Assembly (NCBI GenBank): GCA_963934015.1
Contig: CAWVWT010000001.1
Coordinates: 124,001 to 188,000 of the forward strand
Length of the DNA: 64,000 nucleotides
Reading direction: 5' to 3'
From: MGIIb-P sp963934015
GTDB lineage: Archaea; Thermoplasmatota; Poseidoniia; Poseidoniales; Thalassarchaeaceae
This document shows positions 56,844 through 64,000 of this stretch, piece after piece. Below the pieces are notes generated by a model, which was not told the origin of the DNA, searched no databases, and was given only the letters and a program-made list of their open reading frames with translations. Positions within the stretch are counted from its first letter, which is position 1. Each line of letters begins with the position of its first letter. Both the position numbers and the translations under genes were made by a program.

Positions 56844-59800
56844 TCACTCGAAGAAGTCTTCGAGGTCATCTGCGAATTCATCTGCGTCTGAAAAACGACG
56901 CGCGCGGGCTCGCTTTTTCTTGAGTTTCACTTTCTGTTCCTTGAATTTGTTAATCAACATTGGAATCAGCAGGATATTCATAACACCCAATGCAATGCAG
57001 ACGATTCCAGCTTGCTGGAATGCGCCTGATGCCAGATCATTTTGAAGTCGACCATCCCATGGGTAAGTGCAAGAACCATCTTCAATCAGTGCATCGGGAT
57101 TGTGATTTTCTGCAGTTTGATCCCTGCAGCCCTCAACTGGCGGCTGGTTGTGAGGGTAATCCCAGAACATATCGTCCACTTCAATTCCGATTGCGTTACC
57201 ATTCCTGACAAGATAATCACTATTCTCAACTGAATCGAATGGGATGAGGACGTAGTAGTAAAATTGCTCAACCTTAATTGATTCACGTAGGCCACTCTCA
57301 GTTTCATTGAACCATGATGTTTCACCTGGGTCACCTTGTAATCCGATTTGTAATGGCTCCATGAAAGTAACACTGGGGAGAATGACTTGGGAACGGTAGA
57401 GATTCCAAGTAAGTGGGCCCTCGTCATCGACTTCAGGCCAGGTCCAACTTACATGCACTGAATGTCGCTTGGAACCCGTACTATTATCGAAGGAGATTGT
57501 TGCCGCCATGTCTTCAACAGTGGTTTCAGGATTGGAATTGTCGACACATACTTCGTTGACAATCATACGCTCCTCAACAGAATCCCATACACCATTGGAT
57601 ACATTTCCGAATCTCCAATCGATCGAACCTGCCCGTGTATGTGACATCACAAGATAAGACAGGCAGGTACCTTGCTCCCAGAAGTTGGGATCTTGCCAAG
57701 ATTCAGTATCCCCTGATACATTGGTAACTGAGTAGCCACCAGTCGATGAACTGAAATGTGTTGCAGAATCATAGGGGAATATGAACCGGAAGACGTCTTT
57801 TCTAAAAATCCGCCAACCACCGAAATATGGGTTCTCATAATCTCCTTCATTGTCCCACGTAATTTTTACTTGGCCATCTTTTTGCAGAATCATTGTTAGA
57901 TTAGCAGGATTTACTTCAACCGGATTCAGCTCACCGATGATCATGAATGACCCCCCGTTATTCTCTGTCGCCATCAAATGAAGAGTTCCATTATTGACGA
58001 CTGTATAACTTTCTGAGCCACTCAACTCGGTTGTAACAACATCATCCCAACTAGATAGTCGTAACAACTCCACAGTTGATTGATCGATTGAGGAGGGGAG
58101 GAATTGACCTAAATCCAACCAAGCCTCAATACTGTCAACATTGATGTCAACCCCGTATGGCGAATCCATGGTTAGGTTAAACAAAACCAACGGTTCCTTG
58201 CCTTTGTTATATGCAGCAGGATAGAAAACGCCTGCCGGTGGTAATTGAGGTTCATCAAACACAAGTTCCATGGAATATGTTGAGATAGAAATACCACTGA
58301 TGACATGTGGCATCGATTGAATCTCAACTCGGTTGAGAATGCGGATGGGTTGGGTCGCAATCTCTAGGTTTCCGGCTTCATCTGTAACATAGAGGGTTAG
58401 AACCCACTCCCCCATAGGTAGTGTGACATTCGTGACGGCACCATAACCCAATATTTCCATGAAATTCATCCTCCATGTGTAGTTCAATGGCATCGGTGCC
58501 TGTGGATCAACAGCAGCTACAGCGAGTATGCTCTCTCCGGTTTCGTATACAGCGGAGGGACTTGGATTCGCAACCGTTGGATTAATGGCTCCAAAGTCAA
58601 CGATGATGGCCTGTTCAAACCAATTGTCACTTGGTAGTGTGTCGATGTGCCCATCAGTTGTTGTAATCGAAACATTGAGGCTGTAAAGGCCGGTGGAAGC
58701 AAAATCAAAGTCACAATTGGTTTCTTCCCCTGGGGTTAATGTCACATCGCAATTATAGGGGCCGGCTGCAAGTTCACCAGTAGCTAAATTGTAGAGGTTG
58801 ACTTCAACACGAGATGTTGCAGTGACCCAACCAATGTTGCCTGAAACAACTCGAATGGATTGTTCCCCATACGGGTATCTGACTAGATATTCGCCCCCTT
58901 GTAGAACATACGAGGTGGTACCACGTGCAGGTACGACTTCACGTATCCACACGTCCGTAGTATCATTCACTGTGATTTCGAAAATGATCATATCATTGTG
59001 TGGATTCGAATCCAAAAATGACCCATTCACCCATGCGCGGACTTCAAAGTCTCCAGCAAAGGGTGCAACAAGGTCAGGCAGTGGGATGGCTGCTGAACTG
59101 AAAGTCCCACTATAATCACCTAATTCATGATTATCTTCGGCAACCAGAATTTCAGATACAGTCATATCAACTGTAAAGCAAATTGTGCCATTTTCAATAT
59201 CTGTATTGTACTGCCTATTTTGAACCGTTCCATCACCAGTAAATTCCCAATATTCTGTGTAAATTTCACTTCCATTGAGGGTTGCTATCACTTGTACTGT
59301 ATGATCCACCCCATATTCGGAACCGGAGACTGCGATATTCCCTAGAATCTTTGTCGATGTATTGCTAATGCCGACCTGAATGTCAAACGGTGAGTGGTAG
59401 ACACTGGATGTCGTGTCGTAGTGAGTTGCCGTATGAATAATCAATTCACCCGTCCCCTCTGAGTTCCCCATACCTGTGTGATTCTTTTCCCAATCAACAC
59501 AATCCTGCGAGTCGGCAACTAATGGGGTGACCAAATGCATTGACCAATGGCTTGAGAAATTCTGTGTCGCAGGCCAAGAGCGGCTACGAACATCGAGATT
59601 TGCGGGGATTGGGGAATTGCTATTGTAAACGGTTGATGTGTCAACGTCATGTCCATTGACAATTAAATCGACCAAGTTTTCTTCGATTATGACTGTATAT
59701 CTAATGTGGTCATTAGTTGGATTATTGTCTTCAATGGCAAAATGGAACATGACTGTGAAAACACCTGAATACGTCGCTATATCGTTCGAATCAATGAACC

Positions 59801-60203
59801 AAAAGAATGAGTGAAATGAAACAATAGCTGAATCTCCATCGACGCCTGAACGATTGAGGTTAGGGGATTGTGCTGAACTCTCTTTGATGATATGCGGTGT
59901 TGGACAGTTCGCAAACCCAGTATAATCTCCTCCGCAAATTTCGAGAGAGATTGTGCGTGCATCGGCGTTGAAATCATATTGATTTTCAATTAAAACCGAG
60001 GGTGTCCAATCGATGAGGTCGTTCGAGTCAAAATGAATTTCAGGTGTAGGTTCAATGGCTGCTGTGATGGCTACATCATCGGTGGCTATACTCGCCTGAA
60101 CGGGGCTCAAAAATGCCACGAAAGTGCTCAAAATCATGAGGGAAACAAGGGCCCCAGCACGGTGTTGATTACGCGCCCTACGGGCGCGCTGAACTGAACC
60201 CAT
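56844..60203 (-). CDS. Secreted surface protein with Ig/FN3-like domains and membrane anchor
   Basis: 1119 residues. A basic, Arg-rich start and hydrophobic segment (about 17-38) form the signal. Ig-like/CARDB-like beta domains (about 45-650) and FN3-like modules (about 740-1010) follow. Then comes a Cys motif, GCRDQTAENHNPDALIEDGS (about 1030-1050), of the type common in surface proteins of marine microbes, and a membrane helix (about 1065-1088) with a Lys/Arg then Asp/Glu tail. No catalytic site was seen. ATG 60203 lies about 28 bases after a TATA-like box, so the mRNA may be leaderless. The first codons contain a perfect 7-bp hairpin (60172-60188). Probable role: adhesion or surface layer; unproven. 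Confidence 0.75.
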   Translation of the reverse strand: MGSVQRARRARNQHRAGALVSLMILSTFVAFLSPVQASIATDDVAITAAIEPTPEIHFDSNDLIDWTPSVLIENQYDFNADARTISLEICGGDYTGFANCPTPHIIKESSAQSPNLNRSGVDGDSAIVSFHSFFWFIDSNDIATYSGVFTVMFHFAIEDNNPTNDHIRYTVIIEENLVDLIVNGHDVDTSTVYNSNSPIPANLDVRSRSWPATQNFSSHWSMHLVTPLVADSQDCVDWEKNHTGMGNSEGTGELIIHTATHYDTTSSVYHSPFDIQVGISNTSTKILGNIAVSGSEYGVDHTVQVIATLNGSEIYTEYWEFTGDGTVQNRQYNTDIENGTICFTVDMTVSEILVAEDNHELGDYSGTFSSAAIPLPDLVAPFAGDFEVRAWVNGSFLDSNPHNDMIIFEITVNDTTDVWIREVVPARGTTSYVLQGGEYLVRYPYGEQSIRVVSGNIGWVTATSRVEVNLYNLATGELAAGPYNCDVTLTPGEETNCDFDFASTGLYSLNVSITTTDGHIDTLPSDNWFEQAIIVDFGAINPTVANPSPSAVYETGESILAVAAVDPQAPMPLNYTWRMNFMEILGYGAVTNVTLPMGEWVLTLYVTDEAGNLEIATQPIRILNRVEIQSMPHVISGISISTYSMELVFDEPQLPPAGVFYPAAYNKGKEPLVLFNLTMDSPYGVDINVDSIEAWLDLGQFLPSSIDQSTVELLRLSSWDDVVTTELSGSESYTVVNNGTLHLMATENNGGSFMIIGELNPVEVNPANLTMILQKDGQVKITWDNEGDYENPYFGGWRIFRKDVFRFIFPYDSATHFSSSTGGYSVTNVSGDTESWQDPNFWEQGTCLSYLVMSHTRAGSIDWRFGNVSNGVWDSVEERMIVNEVCVDNSNPETTVEDMAATISFDNSTGSKRHSVHVSWTWPEVDDEGPLTWNLYRSQVILPSVTFMEPLQIGLQGDPGETSWFNETESGLRESIKVEQFYYYVLIPFDSVENSDYLVRNGNAIGIEVDDMFWDYPHNQPPVEGCRDQTAENHNPDALIEDGSCTYPWDGRLQNDLASGAFQQAGIVCIALGVMNILLIPMLINKFKEQKVKLKKKRARARRFSDADEFADDLEDFFE
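60172..60188 (-). other. Hairpin in the first codons of the 1119-residue surface-protein gene
   Basis: CGCGCCC and GGGCGCG, loop TAC, a perfect 7-bp stem encoding part of the Arg-rich n-region. It could lower translation initiation or be a chance result of Arg codons. Confidence 0.4.
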
Positions 60204-60227
60204 TGAACCGACGACCCCAAACGGCCC

Positions 60228-60235
60228 GTAAATAC
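60228..60235 (-). promoter_or_regulatory. TATA-like box for the 1119-residue surface-protein gene
   Basis: GTATTTAC on the minus strand, centred about 28 bases before ATG 60203. Confidence 0.5.
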
Positions 60236-60247
60236 CCCTCGGCGAAC

Positions 60248-60260
60248 TGACACTGTGTCA
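60248..60260. promoter_or_regulatory. Perfect 13-base palindrome between divergent genes (possible operator)
   Basis: TGACACTGTGTCA lies just upstream of the TATA-like box of the minus-strand gene and 24 bases before the pilin-like gene. Symmetry and position suit a dimeric regulator controlling one or both genes; this is inference. Confidence 0.45.
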
Positions 60261-60283
60261 GAAGGATTGTGTCATGCTAGGAA

Positions 60284-61402
60284 ATGGGCCACAGGGTTGA
60301 TGGATGCGACCTTTATGGCCACCTGATGATGCGGGGTGGGGGCGAGGTCGCCAGTGCACGAAAAGTGCGTGATGAACAAGGGGTGACTGCAGTTGTTGAG
60401 TTCCTTTCTGCCTTTGTTCTGTTTCTAGTCATTGTCAGTGCTTTTCTCGCACTCAGCCAACTGAAACTTGGCAGCAATATCGCCGATGTTGATCGCATGG
60501 ATCAAATGGCAATTGATGGCCTTGAAAAACTAACCGATTCCAAGGGGCATGTCGTCCTAAGAAATGCAGGTATTCGCGATACTGCAAATGCAACTGATGA
60601 TTGGCAAATATACAACGCCAGTACACTGCTAACCGCTGATTTATTACCGGCGATTGGTGATGGTGATGGTCATTTGGATTCGAATCGAATTTCAGCACTT
60701 GGAAACGTGACAGAAGACCGACTTATCCACGGCCTTGGAATCGATGAGGGGTTGAGTCTGAATCTAACAATTATTGTAGTCCAAAGTTCTGAAGAAGTAA
60801 ATATTGGAAAAATTGTATTTTCAGATGGTTCAGCGCGCTCCGGTGCAACCCGGGGATCCACCGCCAGCCGCATCATGCATTTGGATGGTGACTCAGTTCG
60901 GGTGACATTGGAAGTGCACAACGCAGGCAGGGAGCCTTCAGGACTGCGAATCACAGAATTCATGGCGGACCCCTTGAATGGACCACCCGAATGGATTGAA
61001 CTGGAAAATCCAGATGGTTTTGCAATGAATCTCTCGGGTTGGAGCCTTGCGCGCCCAGGAGCCTTTGAACTCATTCAAGGTGGAGCCCTGGCAGCTGGAG
61101 ATCTAATTATTTGTACAGGCAATGCAATTACACAGTATAATCCAAACAATGTAATGATGATTGACATGGCATCTACCGGTGTTCTTGGAACTGGAACAAT
61201 TGATGCACTGACGGTAGAGGGGGATACCATCATACTCGGCTGGACGCGGCCAGGAACTGTGCTCACGCTAGATGTAATTGTAGTGACATGGGATAGTTCA
61301 TGGAACATACAATCTAATCACTCGATGACATACAATTTGGGTGGTTCCGTAAGTAGTTCAACAAACTGGACTACCACCGACGGCGGCACACCCGGTTGGT
61401 GA
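60284..61402 (+). CDS. Pilin-like protein with a C-terminal lamin-tail domain
   Basis: 372 residues. DEQGVTAVVEFLSAFVLFLV (about 31-50) has the Gly-then-hydrophobic layout of class III (prepilin) signals, with Glu in the early helix as in type IV pilin/TadE-like proteins. The region to about 215 is an extracellular beta-rich head. About 218-320 is a lamin-tail (LTD) domain: LRITEFMADPLNGPPEWIEL, then MNLSGWSLARPG. The tail is Ser/Thr-rich. Starts at ATG 60326 or 60329 would give a shorter n-region more typical of pilins. It heads a run with three RecA-fold genes; the last overlaps within a few bases. Probable role: assembled surface fibre or anchored pseudopilin. Confidence 0.65.
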   Translation: MGHRVDGCDLYGHLMMRGGGEVASARKVRDEQGVTAVVEFLSAFVLFLVIVSAFLALSQLKLGSNIADVDRMDQMAIDGLEKLTDSKGHVVLRNAGIRDTANATDDWQIYNASTLLTADLLPAIGDGDGHLDSNRISALGNVTEDRLIHGLGIDEGLSLNLTIIVVQSSEEVNIGKIVFSDGSARSGATRGSTASRIMHLDGDSVRVTLEVHNAGREPSGLRITEFMADPLNGPPEWIELENPDGFAMNLSGWSLARPGAFELIQGGALAAGDLIICTGNAITQYNPNNVMMIDMASTGVLGTGTIDALTVEGDTIILGWTRPGTVLTLDVIVVTWDSSWNIQSNHSMTYNLGGSVSSSTNWTTTDGGTPGW

Positions 61403-61413
61403 AGAAACACGAT

Positions 61414-62244
61414 ATGAGGGTCGATTTGGCATTGTTCAGTCAATCGGCTTATCTACGGCCTGTTGAATCGCGCCCTGTTCCCATGATGCCGACCCCGCAG
61501 TACGAGCGTGACAGGTGCGTCACCGGAATTGCCGGACTGGACGAAATTATGCGTGGTGGAATTCCCTATGGTTCGACTGTTCTAGTCGCCGGAACCTGTG
61601 GTTCTGGAAAAACAACAATGTGCATGGAATTTTTGGTGAATGGTGCCCAAAATGGTGAAGCGTGTGCACACTTTTCAGCCACAGAACCGTCGGTAAAACT
61701 ACTAGAGAATGTTCGACAATTCGATTTCTTCGATATGCGTCTCGTCGATCGTGGCTTGATTAACGTCTTTGACATGGACGTACTATTCTCTTGGTTAGGT
61801 ATGACAAAATCAACCTTTGAGTTATCAGACATTGATGCGATGGTGAAATCGATTACCGATATTGTGAATACAATTGGTGTAACAAGATTGGTGATTGATT
61901 CGGTAACAACATTGTGCTACAAAATCCCTAGCGAACAACTCATCCGCGATTTCTTGTTCAAACTGGGTAAGGCACTTTCGACATTGGGTTGCACTGCACT
62001 ACTGGTGTCCGAAATTACCTCCTCGGGGGCCAAAGCATACTGGTCATCCTTTGGTGTCGAGGAGGCTATTCTTGATGGCATCATTGTGCTCGGGGATGTG
62101 GAAAGAATGGGTCACCTTCTACGCTTTGTTCAAGTCGTCAAAATGCGTGGGACATCACATGCGCGCGCAAAATATGCTCTAGAGTTGACACCAAAAGGTG
62201 TCATGCTCACGCCGATGTTGAAGTGGGGTGCTGTAAATGATTGA
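61414..62244 (+). CDS. KaiC/RAD55-type RecA-fold ATPase (intact Walker A)
   Basis: 276 residues from ATG 61414; GTG 61399 would overlap the upstream stop as GTGA, and TTG 61396 is also open. The core begins CVTGIAGLDEIMRGGIPYGS, the KaiC/FlaH-type entry, followed by Walker A AGTCGSGKTTM. Walker B is in RLVIDSVTT, and KMRGTSHARAKYALELTPKG matches the KaiC C-terminal strand (usual KxRG...h). Single RecA domain, cytosolic. FlaH/ArlH and signalling KaiC proteins share this fold. It probably powers or switches the neighbouring pilin-like system. It overlaps the next gene by 8 bases. Confidence 0.82.
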   Translation: MRVDLALFSQSAYLRPVESRPVPMMPTPQYERDRCVTGIAGLDEIMRGGIPYGSTVLVAGTCGSGKTTMCMEFLVNGAQNGEACAHFSATEPSVKLLENVRQFDFFDMRLVDRGLINVFDMDVLFSWLGMTKSTFELSDIDAMVKSITDIVNTIGVTRLVIDSVTTLCYKIPSEQLIRDFLFKLGKALSTLGCTALLVSEITSSGAKAYWSSFGVEEAILDGIIVLGDVERMGHLLRFVQVVKMRGTSHARAKYALELTPKGVMLTPMLKWGAVND

Positions 62245-62824
62245 GTTAGATGGTGGAATCGCCCAGCAATTAGCTGAAGAGGCCACGCCATCATCAGCCA
62301 TCCAGGTGCGTGTGGGCACGAGCAATTCAGAATTGGTCATCGCCTCTATTTTACAACCTCTGATTCAGGGTTTTGAAATGAGGGGTGTATACATCTGTGC
62401 ATCGCGCAGTGCGACAGAAGTGATTCAAACCCTAGAGCGGATTGGCGTCGACCCGAGTGGAGTGCAGTTCATCGATACCGTATCAAGTGGTTTCATCGGC
62501 GGCACTAAGGTCCCATACACGAATGTGCGCTTTGTCGACAGCCCCATCATGCTGGAATCAATCATGCTACAAACACTGTACCATTTGGGTGAAAATACTG
62601 AAACTGGAAGTTTTGTTATTCTAGACTCGGTCAATGCGCTTTCAATATACAATGAAAAGAGAATGCTGGCAGAGTATCTCCACACATTCATCAACACGTT
62701 CCGTGCGAGAGAGGTTCTGACTGCAATCATCAACGTACCTGATCAGACACCACCTGGTGTGCTGGCAAATTTGGATTTGTATTGTACAGATTTAATCGAC
62801 CGTGGGCAGGTCGTCATTCATTGA
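62237..62824 (+). CDS. RecA/KaiC-fold protein without Walker A
   Basis: 195 residues. The place of the P-loop reads VRVGTSNSELVIAS, with no GKT/S, so ATP hydrolysis is unlikely. Later elements keep the fold: VYICASRSATEVIQTLERIG (the helix-strand after the P-loop), a Walker B-like FVILDSVNALSIYNE, and a final AIINVPDQTPPGVL strand. It is probably a regulatory paralogue of the upstream ATPase that pairs with it. ATG 62237 overlaps the upstream gene by 8 bases and has GGGGTG upstream. The next gene starts 13 bases after its stop. Confidence 0.68.
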   Translation: MIELDGGIAQQLAEEATPSSAIQVRVGTSNSELVIASILQPLIQGFEMRGVYICASRSATEVIQTLERIGVDPSGVQFIDTVSSGFIGGTKVPYTNVRFVDSPIMLESIMLQTLYHLGENTETGSFVILDSVNALSIYNEKRMLAEYLHTFINTFRAREVLTAIINVPDQTPPGVLANLDLYCTDLIDRGQVVIH

Positions 62825-62837
62825 GGTGTATTGAGAT

Positions 62838-63659
62838 ATGACGACTTCAATTCGATTCGACGCTGATGATGAAGAATTCTATGGCGAAATGGCAAGTATC
62901 GGCTCGCCCAAATTTGATGCGATTCTCACTGGAAAGGCTCTCAATGAAGGGAGTATCCCCCGAGGGTTTACGTTGTTGGCAATTGGCAACCAAGGTGCAG
63001 GCATGGACTTATTCGGGAAACAATTCGCATCTGTAGCAGAAGATTCTGCGAATACACTTCTCGTATCAACCGCCGAAAGTCAAGCTGAAATTCTCTCACT
63101 GTTCAAGCGCTATGATTGGCCACTCGACATCATGGTACGAACCATGGGTGAAGAGTATAACCGCAATGTCCTGGAGAGAGATTTGAGGGCCAGCAGATAT
63201 CGCCTTGAAGGATTTACAATGGAGGATATTCAACGACTTGCACAAACACGGTTCGTTGAGAATGAGGTCCATGATTATCTAACCGACCTCACAAGCCAAA
63301 TGACATCACTGCCACCTTACTTCAGAGCTACTGTTGATAATCTCGACTTTTTCTTTGCTAGAAATGAACCATCTCGGGTGATTTCTATGCTGCGTATGAT
63401 TCAGGCGCACACACAATTGCACCGGGGTACCCTTCTGCTCAATGTCTCAAGCGATATGGTCGACAAATCAGTTGTGCGTGAATTGTATTCGATCTGTGAT
63501 ATCGTGATGGAATTTGAAGTTGGTATGATGGGGACTGACTTTGAAACTCGCATGGTCATCCGGAAATTCCGCAATGGACCTGAGAATCTGAAAGCAATCT
63601 CATTCCGTGTCACCAAGGATGAAGCCATCACACCAGAGACGGTGGAACGCATCGCCTAA
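62838..63659 (+). CDS. RecA/KaiC-fold protein with degenerate Walker A
   Basis: 273 residues. The entry IGSPKFDAILTGKALNEGSI followed by PRGFTLLAIGNQGAGMDLF follows the KaiC pattern, but the P-loop has GAGMD where GxGKT is expected, so the Lys and Ser/Thr are lost. A helical insert lies at about 95-150 (YNRNVLERDLRASRYRLEGF), and a Walker B-like ATVDNLDFFF near 170. The end resembles the first ATPase's closing strands (RMVIRKFRNGPENLKAISFR). ATG 62838 has GAGGTG upstream. The third RecA-fold member of the run; its stop is 5 bases from the convergent peptidase gene. Confidence 0.65.
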   Translation: MTTSIRFDADDEEFYGEMASIGSPKFDAILTGKALNEGSIPRGFTLLAIGNQGAGMDLFGKQFASVAEDSANTLLVSTAESQAEILSLFKRYDWPLDIMVRTMGEEYNRNVLERDLRASRYRLEGFTMEDIQRLAQTRFVENEVHDYLTDLTSQMTSLPPYFRATVDNLDFFFARNEPSRVISMLRMIQAHTQLHRGTLLLNVSSDMVDKSVVRELYSICDIVMEFEVGMMGTDFETRMVIRKFRNGPENLKAISFRVTKDEAITPETVERIA

Positions 63660-63664
63660 TTTCT

Positions 63665-64000
63665 TCAAAAGAAGGACGACACCCATACGACTGGGTCTCC
63701 GAATAGGATGAGTGGGATAATTGCTGGAAAAACAAACAGCAGGAACGGGTGCTTGGCAGTCACCCATGCCTTATCCAATCCTTCCGCAGCTAATTCATCC
63801 AACACTGCCACCACATCTGTTTCGGCGCGACTACCCCGTACTGGGCGCATTCGACGTGTCAATCCACGGGTGCCGTCAGGTTTGTCGGTAACCCCCTCTA
63901 GCAACCAAACATGCTTCAGTGGAATATCTGACAGGGGCATCCGTGATGCATGCCAGGACATTGAAAGTGGTAGTAAATCTCCAGCTGCAGTATTTCGAGC
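63665..64000 (-). CDS. Probable archaeal prepilin peptidase (A24-type), C-terminal part, 5' end beyond window
   Basis: The frame is open to the window edge (112 codons). It reads GDLLPLSMSWHASRMPLSDI, then a soluble segment, then AWVTAKHPFLLFVFPAIIPL as a last helix. The order of a soluble loop, a KxWVTxKxPF-type motif and a final helix ending in GD resembles the C-terminus of archaeal PibD/FlaK preflagellin peptidases. The catalytic Asp residues would lie outside the window, so the call is tentative. If right, it could process the pilin-like proteins at 60284 and perhaps 15858. It converges with the RecA-fold run. Confidence 0.5.
   Translation of the reverse strand, partial: ARNTAAGDLLPLSMSWHASRMPLSDIPLKHVWLLEGVTDKPDGTRGLTRRMRPVRGSRAETDVVAVLDELAAEGLDKAWVTAKHPFLLFVFPAIIPLILFGDPVVWVSSFF

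Noticed and set aside
60274..60300. Eight-codon mini frame before the pilin-like gene (AAGGA then ATG at 60274)
   Set aside because: It is too short to support and overlaps the start region of the real gene in another frame; it could be chance.
60284..64000. Standard archaellum (flagellum) operon
   Set aside because: There is no FlaI-type secretion ATPase, FlaJ-type membrane protein or FlaF/G protein, and there are three RecA-fold genes where one FlaH is expected.

Overview
The window looks like a chromosomal segment of a planktonic euryarchaeon, most likely from the Marine Group II/III (Poseidoniia-type) lineages. The evidence is archaeal TATA-like boxes about 28 bases upstream of several starts, a Nob1-type PIN/zinc-ribbon nuclease, class III (archaeal) pilin signals, KaiC/RAD55-type ATPases, a tRNA-Glu without encoded CCA, a bacterial-type gyrB-gyrA pair (a known feature of these lineages) and many secreted proteins anchored by one C-terminal helix with a charged tail. 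The lineage assignment is inference; no marker tree could be run.

Bases 1-15700 form an alpha-glucan utilisation locus. A secreted GH57 amylopullulanase (cut by the window start) diverges from malQ (GH77) and a short alpha-glucan phosphorylase. These converge on a five-gene minus-strand operon: a HAD phosphatase, a binding-protein/permease fusion (MalE-MalF), MalG, a short MalK, and a membrane-anchored GH13 amylase. The implied pathway is extracellular debranching and hydrolysis, ABC import of maltodextrin, disproportionation, and phosphorolysis to glucose 1-phosphate.

Bases 15858-33345 hold two surface proteins. One is a giant of about 4600 residues with parallel beta-helix repeats, a degenerate cupredoxin-like segment, a DOMON-like segment, CARDB, a membrane helix and, in the same frame, a complete archaeal pilin-like domain. 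The other is a 1086-residue CARDB/FN3 protein. A 1543-residue FtsX-type permease with a very large ectodomain and its LolD/MacB-type ATPase follow (33478-38820).

Bases 38875-51719 carry small housekeeping and membrane genes: a MoaD-like ubiquitin-fold protein, TatA, Nob1, a DedA/VTT protein, tRNA-Glu(UUC), a 45-residue zinc-ribbon peptide, a membrane Smr protein, a DUF2085 protein, a thymidylate kinase with an unknown C-terminal half, a glutaminyl cyclase-like protein, a PKD metalloprotease, an uncharacterised membrane protein and type I 3-dehydroquinate dehydratase. Bases 51978-56843 carry gyrB, gyrA and tRNA-Ser(GCU), followed by a convergent 1119-residue surface protein.

Bases 60284-64000 are the most unusual part. 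A pilin-like protein with a lamin-tail domain is followed by three tightly packed RecA/KaiC-fold proteins, only the first with an intact Walker A motif. They converge on the end of a probable archaeal prepilin peptidase. This may be an undescribed pilus-like or surface signalling cassette.

Genes are packed tightly: several convergent pairs have abutting or overlapping stops, and operon genes overlap by 1-8 bases. GC-rich hairpins with three- or four-base loops recur at gene ends.
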